Source of the DNA: Viscum album
Taxonomy: Eukaryota > Streptophyta > Magnoliopsida > Santalales > Viscaceae
DNA: 64,000 nucleotides
Reading direction: 5' to 3'
Assembly: GCA_963277665.1 (NCBI GenBank)
Contig: OY728163.1
Span: 1,903,592,644 to 1,903,656,643, forward strand
Shown: positions 1 through 11,900 of the stretch, in pieces
Numbering within the stretch: position 1 is the first letter of the stretch
How the letters are laid out: every line of letters begins with the position of its first letter
Notes under the pieces: model-generated
Told to the model about the DNA's origin: nothing
The model's database searches: none
What the model saw: only the letters and a program-made list of their open reading frames with translations
Made by a program: the position numbers and the translations under genes

Positions 1-370
1 ATCCATGGGTCATTTTTGATGTTTATGAGTTAACCCTACCTCAATCAATGGTACGATGTGGTCGGTACCACTCAAAGTGTCTCAATTTTATTTGAAATGG
101 ACAACATTTTAGGGGAATACATCAACTGGAATACAAAAACCAACCGAATGCATTCAGATTATCTTGATACATTAGGACAATGATCCATGGGTCATATGTG
201 ATGTGTATGAGTCAACCTTGCCTCAATCTGAGGCACAGTGTGGATGGTATAACTTGAAGTGTCTGTATTTTGTTTAAAATGGACAACATTTTAAGTGAAA
301 ACAATTGGCATACGTAAAACTGACCAAACTAATTCTGATTTTGTTGATACATTACCACAAGGATCCATGG
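1..370. repeat. Satellite-like tandem repeat, about 181-bp unit, two full copies and the start of a third
   Basis: Three unit starts with the block ATCCATGG lie at 1, 183 and 363, so the spacing is 182 and 180 bp. The two complete units align along their whole length, sharing blocks such as AAATGGACAACATTTTA. The third is cut off after about eight bases of homology and gives way to unrelated sequence. A unit near 180 bp is a common plant satellite length, often centromeric or pericentromeric; that role here is inference. The array runs off the left edge, so its full size is not visible. Confidence 0.8.
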
Positions 371-1020
371 TCCAGCCTCACACAATCAACTTCTAATTTG
401 AGTAACTCATACCCCTATTCTAAAACACATGACATTTAATACACCAAGGACAACTACATTCCCTAATTCACACAAGCTCATTAATACACACCCATTATCA
501 TCATCACTAAGTTCAAAGACACCGGCCCCAAAACATGGGACATTATATTTGTGTTTAGTGGAATTCATTTATACATTTCCTTATTTTGGGGTTATTAGCT
601 TCTAAATTTTGAATTCAACCGTGAATGTGTTATAAAAAAATCAATTTTGTATGTATCCATAATTATGTATAACACATATAATTACGTATTCATTTTTTTT
701 ATGTATTGTATTCATAATTGATAATTAAATTATGTATGTATTCAATTCAGTATTAAATTATGAAATGAATTCCAGATTGCACATGTAATTGTCATCTAAA
801 TTCTGAATTGAATTCAAAATCAATTATGCATGTTTATAATTACCTTATGAATTATGTTTTAATTCTGTGTGTGTATAGTTTTAGGGTGAATTATGTGTTA
901 AATCTATAAGAATTAATTGTCTATATGTATGTGTTATAGTTGGTTATTGTAGGTAATTGGAATTGGGTACCGGGAAATGTAGAAACGGCATCCTGGAGTA
1001 GGCTACTGCCTGAATTGCAG
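371..1020. other. AT-rich sequence without a recognisable gene
   Basis: This stretch holds no reading frame of useful length on either strand. From about 600 to 950 it is built from loosely repeated AATTATGTAT and GAATTCAA words, so it looks like decayed low-complexity or old transposon sequence. Nothing specific can be assigned. Confidence 0.5.
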
Positions 1021-1034
1021 CAAAGCCTATTCCA

Positions 1035-1470
1035 CACAGTTGTAAACCATTGGGATAAGGCTGTGAATGTGTTTTATACCAATGGTTCTCTATAACCATA
1101 GGTAAAAACACTTTCCCAATGGTTTACAAACCATTGGGATATAGTGAAATGTCTACCCTTTTACCAATGGTTTGTGTAAACTATTGATAAAGGCTATAAA
1201 AAACTATATTCTAACGGTTTAAAACCATTAGCATAGTGAGTTTACCAATAGTTTTAAAATGTTTCCAAAACTATATACCAATAGTTTGACATAACCGTTG
1301 GTATAATGGAAATATCCTAACATATACCAATGGTTTTCCAGAAATTGTTGGAATATGTGTTTCCCTATGACTTACTTCCCTACGATTTGGATAACCATTG
1401 GTATAATATATACCAACGGTTATCCAGCCTTTACCAACAGTTTGGAACTGTTGGTAAAGGCTTGATTTAC
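1035..1470. mobile_element. CACTA-type subterminal repeat block (fragment)
   Basis: The block contains about ten copies, in both orientations, of a core like ACCAATGGTTT or AACCATTGGTA, often paired as short palindromes. Dense direct and inverted copies of a 10-15 bp motif are typical of the subterminal regions of plant CACTA (En/Spm) transposons, where the transposase accessory protein binds. The terminal CACTA bases and a 3-bp target duplication were not found, so this is a fragment or a different element type. A similar but separate motif family is used in the element at 24431-25209. Confidence 0.5.
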
Positions 1471-1529
1471 ATTTGTGTGAATTAATTTTGTTCTTTTGGT
1501 ACACATATGTATGATTTTCATTAAGTGGT

Positions 1530-1744
1530 TGTGGTTATTATATAACTATGAATAATAGTTATGTTATAACTAAGGGTGATGGTTATGATATAACCATAGA
1601 TGGTTGGTACCTATGTCCCCCTCTAATGTATTGAGTAATGATTTATATCCCATGTTATTGACAATAATGAAATGGGATGTAAACTCATTTCAGTAAGAAA
1701 TGACTAGAATGGGAAGTGAACTCTGTTTAGTAGGATGGGACTGG
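1530..1744 (+). mobile_element. Old Ty3-type LTR remnant, left part (resumes at 22122)
   Basis: Sequence such as GGTACCTATGTCCCCCTC followed by a TGTATTGAGTAA-like block resembles the Ty3-2 LTR at about 45520-45560. Two units of a 37-bp repeat (motifs at 1679 and 1716) close this part. It stops at the target duplication ACTGG (1740-1744), where the Copia-A LTR begins. The right part of the same LTR starts at 22122 in exact repeat phase. It has no coding content. Confidence 0.6.
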
Positions 1745-3565
1745 TGTTGAAATAGTGGGTTACCTAGACCCAACTATTCCGTTCTTTTGATTACCATATT
1801 GTGTATACAGTTAGATATGCATGATTTTATCTTACCATTATAGTGTAGACTTTTCTGCGTTCACTATTGAAATGGTAATGTCTAAATATTAATTGTTGTA
1901 TCGAAAGGTTATAGCAGTTCCCATGCTATAATGAGAACCTCTAGATACTATGACATTAATCATAAATATATGTTCTATGGTCTAGATACATCTTACTAAT
2001 TGTACATAGTAGATGTCTGACCATCAGGGCTGGGGGATCATAAGCATTGAGACTTATTCTCATGAAGTTCTCACTTGGTGATCTCTAGTAGTGAGATCAT
2101 GAGAACTGACCCGCCAATAGGAACTCCAAATGTTTTGGGTGTCATTGGACGTTCTTATCTATGATCATGTGTGATTGTCTCCTGACTTGACATCATTACC
2201 AATGCATTTCATTTGATTTTGTACTTTGATGCAAGATGAAACCCATGGAAATGAATCCATGGCGAGGTATTTTGTGTCAGGTGTGTTGTTGGTGGCATGG
2301 CATTGGTTGAATGGTCAAGAAATGATTTTTCGCTTCTTGGTTATGGAAGTAATATATCTGAAGCCATGTTGATATGGATGGAAATACCTTTATAAGACCA
2401 TGGCCTTGGTAGTCAAGGGTAAATTCGTCCAGTTAAATCAACAAACTATAAAGAAAGAAAAGGGAGATGACACATGAGTGCGTCCTACTTTATGAGATAT
2501 TACAGACAAAGATATTATATTACATAGTGCGTGTTTGTATGTTGGTTGTCGCTACTGTGACAATCCTTATTTCTTTAGGGTCCATGATGGGTTTCCAGAT
2601 CACACTCTTGGTCTGTGAATACTATTCACGGCTGTCGAAATAAGGGCCTAGAGGGTCACACACAATAGCGTATTCAAGAATCTTACCTATTCAATTGAAT
2701 AAGAGTTTTGGACATGGTGGGGCCCGCCATAGGGGTTTTCAATTTTTCCAAAGTTAAACGATCACCAATGCAGTAAATAAATTCATATTATTTGAGTATG
2801 GAAAAATGAGTATTTAATTTATTTATTATATTTATTTACGAGTTTTAAGAAAATACATGAAAAAATATTAATTAAATAATATTAAATTATTCAAGGTTTA
2901 ATTAATATTTAGGGGAGCGACGAGTTGAGTTAATGACTCAATTATTATCATGTAATATATTTTAATATATTACAAGTAAATGATAATATATTTATGGCTC
3001 GATTTAGTAGTCATAAAATTTCATTAAGTATTCTGAGTCGGCAAGGCGATACCGGGTATTTTAATTGAGCACTATAAATAGAAGGGGAGGGGACATTTCA
3101 AAATACTATTCATGGAGCTTCTCTCTCCTCTCCTCTCTCCCACACTCTAGAGAGAGATGCTCTGGATCCAATGAGCTCGGAAAGAGCTCTCTCTCGGGCA
3201 TCGCTAGAAAAGTGATGTGGTGATCATTGGAACATCGAATGTATCATTGGTATTCCGTGCTAGCACCCGAACTACGACGAATAGAACTCCCATGGATTCC
3301 TTGAAGTGCATGTGGATGATCTAGAGGAATTCGTCTTAGGTTTTTTCGAGCATCGATCGCCAATGACGAGAAGACGTCATGCGCAGCTTCAGATCTAAAC
3401 TAGGTACTTTATGGTTTATGTTTGTTCTTAAAACCCTTCATGTGTGGTCCTCGGCTGTGACCGGGATTCTCTTCACTGACGTCGGAATGTTTATGTCGAA
3501 CAACGGTGGAACAAAATTTAAAAACCCACCTGTTTGGGGATTCCGCTACACACCCAGTTCCAACA
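1745..3565 (+). repeat. Copia-A 5' LTR (1.82 kb)
   Basis: It aligns end to end with 20336-22121 and, more distantly, with 25792-28270. It begins TGTTGAAATA and ends CAGTTCCAACA, the TG...CA termini expected of an LTR. A TATA box lies in its last third. The short frame at 3379-3597 crosses the LTR end and is not a gene. Confidence 0.88.
3073..3080 (+). promoter_or_regulatory. TATA box of Copia-A 5' LTR
   Basis: TATAAATA is preceded by GAGCAC and followed by a purine block and a CT-rich leader. The same arrangement is kept in the 3' LTR at 21664-21671. This is the likely start region for the element's genomic RNA. Confidence 0.6.
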
Positions 3566-3567
3566 AG

Positions 3568-3581
3568 TGGTATCAATGGGA
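3568..3581 (+). promoter_or_regulatory. Primer-binding site of Copia-A
   Basis: TGGTATCAATGGGA begins two bases after the LTR end. It matches the plant initiator tRNA-Met complement (TGGTATCAGAG type) over its first eight bases and then diverges. Confidence 0.7.
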
Positions 3582-4742
3582 TGCATGTCGATTTTAAGCA
3601 AAGAAAAATTAAATTTTCATTAATTCTTAAAAAGGGAATTGATACGGTCCCAATGCCGCAGACCGTGTGTTAATCCGACTTCGGATTACCATTCTGCGAT
3701 CATCCAATTTTTTAATTTGGATTTAACATTGGTAAATACAATTGTGGTTTTAGATCTATGAACTTCAATTTCATCCATTGATATTTCATAATAATTATTA
3801 TTATAAAAAATTCATTTTAAAAAAAATTATTCTATTATAATAATAATTTGATAATTATAATACTTTTTTCATAATAATATTTAAATATTATAATATTATT
3901 ATTGTTTTTCTAAACCTATATAGAGTTAGGAAAATGTAAAATAAATAAAAGGAGATGACTCAACTTTTTGGGTCAAGTCATAAAAATAAATAAAAGGGGA
4001 GGAATACCTTCTTTTAGGTCTTGTTAAAATAAAAAAGGGGTGTTGGGGAGTACTTTCAAAAGCAAGTTTAAATAAAGAAAAAAATTGGCACCTCCTCTCC
4101 CCGGCGCACTGTAGCACAACGCTAGCCACCTATTTTGGGTCTTCCCAACCGAACATGCACACCATGCCGCCTACGCGGCTTTCCCCTCCTGAACAAGAAC
4201 TTCTGGAATGGTCGACCCTCACTGGAACTTCCCAACAGTGCTCATCCCGTTCCCTCCCTCGCCAGCTTCCCGTGGTGGCTCCCACCCATCCCGCCTATAG
4301 TATGCCTCCACACAGGTGAAGCAGGCCAACTCCACCCCACACATGCCCATTTTTCCCTTACCCTTTTACTATAGTGGAACCTCCTCCATGAAGCAGATGC
4401 ACCCGGATGTCCTCTAGCTGCCCTTGCAACATGATGCGTGAAGCTGGACAGGCTGTGCCCCCCTCACCCGCACCATCCATCCTCGGACTCCTCTTTCATC
4501 CCACTTGCGCCCCGCTAGACAAGTAGGAAATCCCAGGTTGCCGCCAACATACCTCGACTCCTTCTGACACTTCTGTTGGTCGTGGACAGTTCTACCCAGC
4601 TGGCTCCCTCCACCGGCGCACCACTCAGCCTCATGAAACCGCTTTGCTCCCCTCGGTATGGCTCCCCACGGTCGCGGACAGCCCCGTCAGGCTGTATCCA
4701 TCCACTCATCAACTTCCTCTGCAGGGTGCTATGGACCGACCA
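3582..4742 (+). other. Copia-A internal leader, first part
   Basis: This is non-coding. It starts AT-rich, with a run of ATAATAAT-type words at about 3785-3905, and turns abruptly GC-rich and pyrimidine-rich from about 4090 to 4740. The short frames in the GC-rich part overlap one another on both strands and resemble nothing I know. The leader is interrupted by Ty3-1 at 4743 and continues at 15057, where the sequence is again GC-rich. Confidence 0.55.
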
Positions 4743-4890
4743 TGTAATGACCCAAAGTTTAATTAATGGAAATACCTCTTGATCTAATTAAATGTCTCTT
4801 TATGTTTATATAAAATTTTAACTTCATTGGTTTTATGTTAAGAAATTTGATCGTTGCTAATATAGCCACTGAACAATGATCACACGATTG

Positions 4891-4902
4891 GTATAAATAT
4901 AG
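4891..4902 (+). promoter_or_regulatory. TATA-like box upstream of the LTR-embedded ORF
   Basis: GTATAAATATAG lies about 50 bp upstream of the ATG at 4941. The same box and spacing are kept in the 3' LTR (12576-12587, ATG at 12626). The distance suits a short 5' untranslated region. Promoter activity is inference. Confidence 0.5.
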
Positions 4903-4940
4903 GGCTTTAACAAATCCAATTTACTCAGACAAAAGAAGCG

Positions 4941-5210
4941 ATGGCCTCATCCAGTAGAATTTCTCCATACGAAGCCCATTTTTCAGATCTCAGAAAAGAG
5001 GTGGCGTCTTTGGAATTCACTCTTGTCCAAGCCCAAGCTGTGCTTCACCATGTCATGCTCGAACAAGACCATCTATGGGAAAAGTGTAAGTTGATAGAGA
5101 TTACCACTCGAGTGATGTTATCTGAGCCACCCCAAGAGTCTGTCACCATCGCACACCTTACCCTTAGGTCTTATGTGGCTGTTTTAAGGGGTTATGTAAC
5201 AAATCTCTAG
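4941..5210 (+). CDS. Small ORF inside the Ty3-1 5' LTR, 89 codons, unknown function
   Basis: I do not recognise this protein. It is 89 residues, starts MASSSRISPYEAHFSDL and ends RGYVTNL. Residues 15-55 are rich in Leu, Glu and Lys with leucine-like spacing, so a short coiled coil is possible. There is no signal peptide or membrane segment. A TATA-like box stands 50 bp upstream of the ATG, and the context GCGATGG is a good plant start. The matching frame in the 3' LTR (12626) has no indel and about 34 base differences but carries two stops. It may be a captured exon or an LTR-encoded accessory frame, or chance. It does not fit gag, pol or env. Confidence 0.4.
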   Translation: MASSSRISPYEAHFSDLRKEVASLEFTLVQAQAVLHHVMLEQDHLWEKCKLIEITTRVMLSEPPQESVTIAHLTLRSYVAVLRGYVTNL

Positions 5211-6047
5211 TACTATGTTCATGTATATTATTTTTGTATATAATAATGAATATACTTTCTTGTCATTATTGATACATTGTAATTAGTTTTTAAAGTAAAA
5301 ATAGTGTTTTTATTTATTATTTAATTAAGAAATATATATTATTAAATTAATGGATTTTTGAATTAAATAATATTTTCATAAAATATTATTATTATTAAAT
5401 TATTTTTTATTAAATATAAATGATCTTATAATTTTATGAATGCAATTATAATTTTTATTACGGTTTGAAAACCATTTCTGTCAAAACCCGTGAATTTTTT
5501 ATAAATGTTGGTTTTTATTTTAAAATAGAAAATTCACATATTTAGAAAATTATTTAGATAAAATAAATGTTATTTCTGGAATCAGGACTTCGAAATTATC
5601 CAACGGTGAATTTTTAATAATTTTCTGAGATAGTGAAATTTTTGTGTGAAAATTAAAAACTATTTAAATATATAATGTGTTTTATGACATCATAATGAAC
5701 GAATAGTGATGTAATAAAATACTATAATCTTTATGTTCGGCCAATATATGTTTTACCATTAAAATAATGTGATTTTGGGTTTGTTTGACTTACTTTTCAA
5801 TTCAATAATGAACCCCTCAAGACTTATTAAACACCTTGTCTTTTAAAATTGTTTTCCATGGGAGTGTGACTCACCTCCACATAAGCAACCCTATTATTTT
5901 AAGAATCTCAGACTTTGGTGTCATAAAATATTTTTTTCCTCTTCCCTTTTCCAAAAACCATGGGAAAATCATGGGATGGTTTGTGGTTTGGATTAATTTA
6001 ATTTAAGGCGTCCCAAACCTAAATAATAAATAATTCCCTCACCTTTC

Positions 6048-6059
6048 CTATATAAACCC
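6048..6059 (+). promoter_or_regulatory. Main TATA box of Ty3-1 5' LTR
   Basis: CTATATAAACCC is followed by a CT-rich, exon-like leader ending in TTCCAAATAAGG. The equivalent box in the 3' LTR is at about 13736-13743. Its position fits the U3/R boundary of a plant LTR. Confidence 0.6.
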
Positions 6060-7370
6060 ACCCAAGATCCCACTTCCTCCTCACTCAAAGCCTTTGGAGT
6101 TCGTCCAAACTCTACCCTACTCTCTCTATAATCCTCCCATGGTTCCCCAAGCTTCAAAGAAGCCTCTCTCTAGCCTTTGGAAGCACAATTCCAAATAAGG
6201 ATTTTTTCTTCCTTTCTCATTTTTGTCAAATTTTCTTTACGTTATTTTTCACCTTTTAATTTCAATTATGAATGTTGGGGTATGGTTTCAATCCTCCCTA
6301 ATACTTCCCATTTATGTTTTAATGATGGGATACCCCTTTATCTCTCATTAATTGCCTCTCATATACACCCGTTACTATGTCGAAATTCCGAAAGGAACTT
6401 CTCTCTCCTCAATTACATTCAAGCAATACTTTTGTATCATGAATATAAATTCCATTACAATTGTTGGGACATGTATATATATGACCTCCTTACTGTCCAT
6501 TATATGTAAATATGATGAGGTACCCTTTTCTCTCTAATCAACCACTTTTATGAATTCTTATGTCATGTCGTTACGCTACCGAAATCACACCGATTTTCTA
6601 AGCCAATGTCATTGTGTAGTGAATACCATGCTCATTTCTCCATAAAGGGTATTCAAATTTATGAACAATTACTCATTGATTATAAAGATTCTTGTATGCA
6701 TTAAACATTCATTTATTATGGAATAAACGATTATGTTTTATGAATCCATGTTTTATGATCCATGTGGCACACTTATGCATGAAATGAAATGTTTAAGAAG
6801 TGTGCACTCTTATAGCGCTCCAATGCATTGGGTAAAGTATAGTATCATGATACGTCATGTGCAATTATTATTGACTCATGATAATTCATTTTCAATGAGG
6901 TTTTACTCGTGATTCATGTGCAATGATTATTTACTCCTGCTCCATGTGCAATGAGTCTTGGATCATGCTAATTCCATGTTAAGTGTTGTTGCCACATTTC
7001 CATGTTATGATTATCATGCTTTATCACACCTTTATGTACATGTTTCTTTTATGCTCTATTGATGTGCCTAATGTCTAACATGCATTGTACTCCTCATGTT
7101 ATTCCTTTTTTATTCCCTTACTGGGCTTTATAGTTCACCCCTTTCTTATGCATGTCCTCAGGTTATCCCATGCAATACTAAGTACGAGGGAATATAGTGG
7201 TCCTGTAAAGGATGTTTTCAATAAATATGTTGTATTTCATGTTTCCTGTTTTTATGTAAATATCCTAAGCCCCAAAGACACTAAACCACTCGATCTTATT
7301 TTTTGTATCAAGTTAATTTTTATATAATAAATCATGTTTAGGTTGTAATAAGAAAAAGGGTTGTCATAGT

Positions 7371-7384
7371 TGGTATCAGAGGAT
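7371..7384 (+). promoter_or_regulatory. Primer-binding site of Ty3-1
   Basis: TGGTATCAGAGGAT follows the LTR by one or two bases and matches the 3' end of plant initiator tRNA-Met. Confidence 0.8.
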
Positions 7385-7878
7385 AGGTTTAGTTATTTTT
7401 GGGATTAGGATTAGAAAACCCTATTAAAGCCTTAGAGACAAGACTAAGTATAATAAAAACGTCCCTATGTTTTGGTAAGTATTGAGTAAGTTGTTTATCA
7501 AGCAAATACATCCTTGTCTGGATACGAGTAGGTAGAGGCGGATCTGGCACAGATGTATCCTAGGGATAAAACCCAAAAACACCACATTGAGCTAGACTCA
7601 AATGGAAAATGGTGCACGAAAATAGGCTTTTCTACACTCTTGGTTACGACACTCCTAGGGGATATGTTTTGAAAAATTCACAAGCTTAGTATGATACCTT
7701 ATCAAGGGAATCAAAAAAAATTCCCCTAACAATACATGTTAGAAAGTAGACCATGAAAATCCTAAATTGAATCATATAGACTCACGAGTTAAGGAAAAAA
7801 GTTTATTTATAAGTCCTCATATTTTTTCATTGGATTACCCTTTATGTGTTACGCCTAAATTTCCTTTTATTCCAGCCA

Positions 7879-8970
7879 ATGGCCGGTAATAGGAGGACTC
7901 GGGCTGACAACCTATGTGAAGATCCGTGTGATGACTGTACTAATGAGATGCTCAATCCAATGGGAGTGGGAATCACTAACTTTGTCACAATTCTATCTCA
8001 GTTAACTCAAGTTTTGAATAGAAACACGAGTCATGTGAAACGTTCACCCCCCCCCCCCCCAAGAAAGAACAAGTCTCTATTGAGAGTTTCATGAGAGAAA
8101 GGCCTCCTAATTTTAGTGGATCATTTGATCCCACGATCGCTGAACAATGGATAAACTTCATTGAAAAGATCTTCTCCATCCTTCAATGTTCTGAACAAGA
8201 GAAGGTTCTCCTGGCAGCTTATCGTATGGAGGGTGAAGCTGATCAATGGTGGATGTTGATCAAAAATATGATGCCTGAGGAGGAGATCGAGGCTTTGTAA
8301 TGGAAGGATTTCCAGAAGATTTTTTGCGATAAAAATTTTCTAGGCACCCTCCGGCATAATATGGAAAGGGAATTCCTTTCCCTCAAGCAAAAAGATGAAG
8401 AATATGTTGGAGCGTACGAGGAAAGCATCACAAGTCTTGCATGATACACTTCTGGCTTTGTCGTTACCCCAGAATGAAAATTTGACGGCTTCATTTGTGG
8501 GCTGAAGCCTAGCCTGTGGAAAGCATTAGTGATCCGTGACTTGGAAATCTATGAGCAAATTGTCCGATGTGCCTTCAAGGTCAAAATGGAGATCGGGGAA
8601 TCACAGGGGTATCATGAGGACAAGAGGTGTCAAGTGGACTTCAATGCTGGTGGTCTGATGGATAAATCCAATGGTTCTAAGAAGATCCAGTACCCACTTT
8701 CCAAAAGTGCAGAAAGAAGCACCCTAGAAATTTCCTTAAGGGGACTAGGAAATGCTTCAGTTGTGGAAGAGAAGGAAACCTAGTTGTAAACTGTCAGCAA
8801 GAAAGACCTGCGGCTGCGATAGAGGAGAGGAACTCTCCGTTCGAACTTCAACGCATTATTCAATGCTACAAATGCAATGAACCGGGTCATTTTTTAAATT
8901 AGTTCCCTATTCCAAGGGTTTTCGAAGGAAACCAACTAACTGCAAGGCTGCAAGGATGATCTTTTGGCAT
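7879..8970 (+). pseudogene. gag: Ty3-1 gag, broken
   Basis: Gag forms the capsid-like particle and packages the RNA. The frame starts at the ATG at 7879 (MAGNRRTRAD) and matches the Ty3-2 gag at 46365. It loses frame at a run of 14 C (8047-8060), continues as FMRERPPNFSGSFDP up to a TAA at 8298, and has further stops near 8440 and 8480. Two zinc knuckles follow in another frame near 8755 and 8868. The first has Asn where His is expected, and the second has a stop next to a Phe in place of its last Cys. The N-terminal and capsid regions are recognisable; the protein cannot be made whole. Confidence 0.75.
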
Positions 8971-8989
8971 CACATCTACCGAAGTGAAC

Positions 8990-11900
8990 CTCGACAACGA
9001 AGTGGTGACAGGTACGCTAGTTATTCATTCAAAAATAGTGAACGTACTTTTTGATTCAAGTAATACGCATTCTTTTATATCTTGAATGTTTAGTAGAACA
9101 ATCTAATACCCACCACAAATCATGTAAGTGAAGATGTCGGTGAGTACGGAAAATGGGGAAATCATTGCATCCCCTTAATATAAGTCCTCCCCTATTATAA
9201 TATGTGGATTGAATTTCCTGGTGAACCTCTTCATACTCCCTCTGGTGAAATTTGATGCTATTCTTTGTCATGGATTGGATTTCCTTATATAGATCCAACA
9301 TAAATTGTTCGAAAGAGGGAAATCACACTCCATATGGAGAATCGACCCCCGATTATTTACAAGTGTAAGGATGAAGATGAATCTCCTTTAGCTCCATCAT
9401 CTCAAGCATTGATATTACTTCCCAATGAGCACGCGTATCTGGATCAGATGATTGAGTCCAAGAAAGAAACCGGCCTTGAGGAAATGCCTATTTTGAGGGA
9501 ATTCACAGAAGTGTTTCCCAAGGAACTGTCTGGCCTTCCTCCTAGAAGAGATGTTAAATTCTCAATTGAACTTATACATGGGGCATTACCAATATCCAAG
9601 ACTCTATATTGAATGGAAGTTTTAGAGCTTAAAGAGCTAAAGAAACAAATACATGAGAATCTGGATAAAAGGGTTTATATTCCCAAGTGCTTCACCATGG
9701 GGCGCACCATTTCTCTTCGTCAAGAAGGACTGGTAAATGAGGCTTTTCATCGATTATTGTGAACTTAACAAAATCATGATAAAGAACAAGTATCCTCTGC
9801 CATGGATCGATGAATTGTTTGGTTAGGTGCATGGAGCACAATACTTCTCCAAGGTAGATTTGTGGTCAGGATATTATCAAGTAAGGTTGAAGAAGGAATA
9901 TGTCCCCAAGACTGCTTTTTGTACAAGATACGGGCACTATGAATTCATAGTAATTCCTTTCAGACTCATTAATGCTCCAGAAATCTTCATGGACTTGAAG
10001 AATAGAGTCTTTAGAGATTACCTCATCAAATTTGGGGTAGTCTTTATAGATGATATTCTAATATACTCTAAAACCAAGGAGGATCATGAGGAGAATTTAA
10101 GAACTGTACTGGAGACTATGCGTAAGGAGAAGCTCTATGAAAAGTACAGGAAGTGTGAGTTCTGGTTGAATGAGGTCCCATTATTGGGTAATATCATCAC
10201 AAGCAATGGGATATCTGTGGATCCCTCCAAAATAAATGCAATTGAGGGATGGTCGAGGCCAATATCAGTAACGGATATCTGTAGCTTCTTGGGGATAGCT
10301 GGATATTATCAATGATTTGTGAGGAATTTCTCACGATATTTCAACCCTATTACCAAGCTAACTCGGAAGGGAGTAAAGTTTTCTTGGAGTGATGAATGAG
10401 AAGAAATATTCAAGGAGTTGAAAGGGAGGCTTATCACTGCGCCCGTGCTCACTTTACCCACAAGTGGGGAACATTTTGTGGTATTCAGTGATGCTTCAAA
10501 GAAGGTATTAGGTTATCTACTAATTCAGAATGATAAATTGATATCCTATTCCTTAAGGAAGTTGAAAATCCATGAGTGAAACTATCCAACGCATGATCTG
10601 GAGTTGGTAGCGGTTATCGTTTCCTTGAAAATCTGGCAGCATTATCTCTATGGGGAGAAATGTGAGATATGTACTGACCACAAGAGTCTTAAATATATAT
10701 TCACATAGAAATAGCTTAATATGTGCCATAGAATATGGATAGAGCTCATCAAGGATTATGACTATTCAATACATTACCACCCTGGAAAAGCGAACAAGGT
10801 GGCAGATGATGTAAGTATAAAGGACCCAGCAATTCTATCAATGATGAGAATTGAGAAGGATCCAATCTTCTTAGACTTGATAAAGATAGGCATGGGAATC
10901 ATAAAGAAGGGAACATCATCAATCCTTTCACAAATTATTGCTCAATCATCTCTTTTGGAAAGGTTAATGGATGCTCAAAAGGATGGTGTGGGAATTCAGG
11001 AAAAAGTGGAAGCTATCAAAACGTGTAAATCCTCGGAGTTTAATGTTAATGAAGAAGGAATTGTGCGATTTGGGAAAAGACTATGTGTTCTATCGAGTCT
11101 GGAGCTGAAGAAGGAACTTTTGGATGATGCACATAGTTCAAATATCTCTATTAACCCAGGGAGAACAAAGATATATCGAGATGTCCGAGAAAACTTTTTG
11201 TGGGATAATATGAAGAAGGAGATTGTTGAATATACATCAAAGTTCCTGGTGTGTCAGCAAGTGAAGGCAGAGAGGCAGAAGTCTAAGGGGATGATGCAAC
11301 CATTGCCCATACCAGAATGGAAATGGGAGAACATCACCATGGACTTTGTCACCGGACTTCCAAGGACATCCAAAGGCAATAATGAAATTTGGGTTGTTGT
11401 GGATCGTCTTACAAAGACTGCACACTTCATTTCTATTCAGGAGTATTTCTCTTTGGATCAACTGGAACAGATATATATATCGGGGAAGTGGTAAGGTTTC
11501 ATGAAGTACCACTATCTATTGTGTCTGACCGAGATCCAATATTCACCTCTAAGTTTTGGAAGATTCTTCAAAATGCTCTGAATACTGAACTGAACTTCAG
11601 TACATCCTATCATCCTCAAACTGATGGCCAATCCAAGCGGACTATCCAAACACATGAGGACATGTTGAGAGCCTGCTTAATGGACTTTAAAGGAGGATGG
11701 GATCAACATCTTCCTCTGGTTGAGTTCTATTATAATAACAGTTTCCACTCAAGCATCCAAATGGCACCATATGAAGCCCTTTATGGGAAAAGGAGCAGAA
11801 CACCGGCATGTTGGGATGAGGTTAGTGAACGTAAGATGCTTGGACCGGAAATGGACGAAGAAATGGTGGAGAAGGTGAAAACCATTCAACAGAATATCAA

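Larger units (their letters stand above)
4743..7369 (+). repeat. Ty3-1 5' LTR (2.6 kb)
   Basis: It aligns along its whole length with 12428-15056, with many substitutions and few indels. It begins TGTAATGACC and ends at about TTGTCATA, two bases before the primer site. It holds two TATA boxes, one near its start (4891) ahead of a short ORF and one in the middle (6049). The other short frames in it are shadows. Confidence 0.85.

Noticed and set aside
4135..4782. Overlapping frames of 65-79 codons on both strands in a GC-rich stretch, as possible host exons
   Set aside because: They overlap each other on opposite strands, have no recognisable motif and lie in the Copia-A leader; GC-rich DNA has few stops by chance.
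6177..7327. Frames of 60-110 codons in the Ty3-1 5' LTR (with relatives in the 3' LTR)
   Set aside because: They lie downstream of the main LTR promoter in AT-rich leader. Unlike the frame at 4941 they differ in length and start between the two LTRs.
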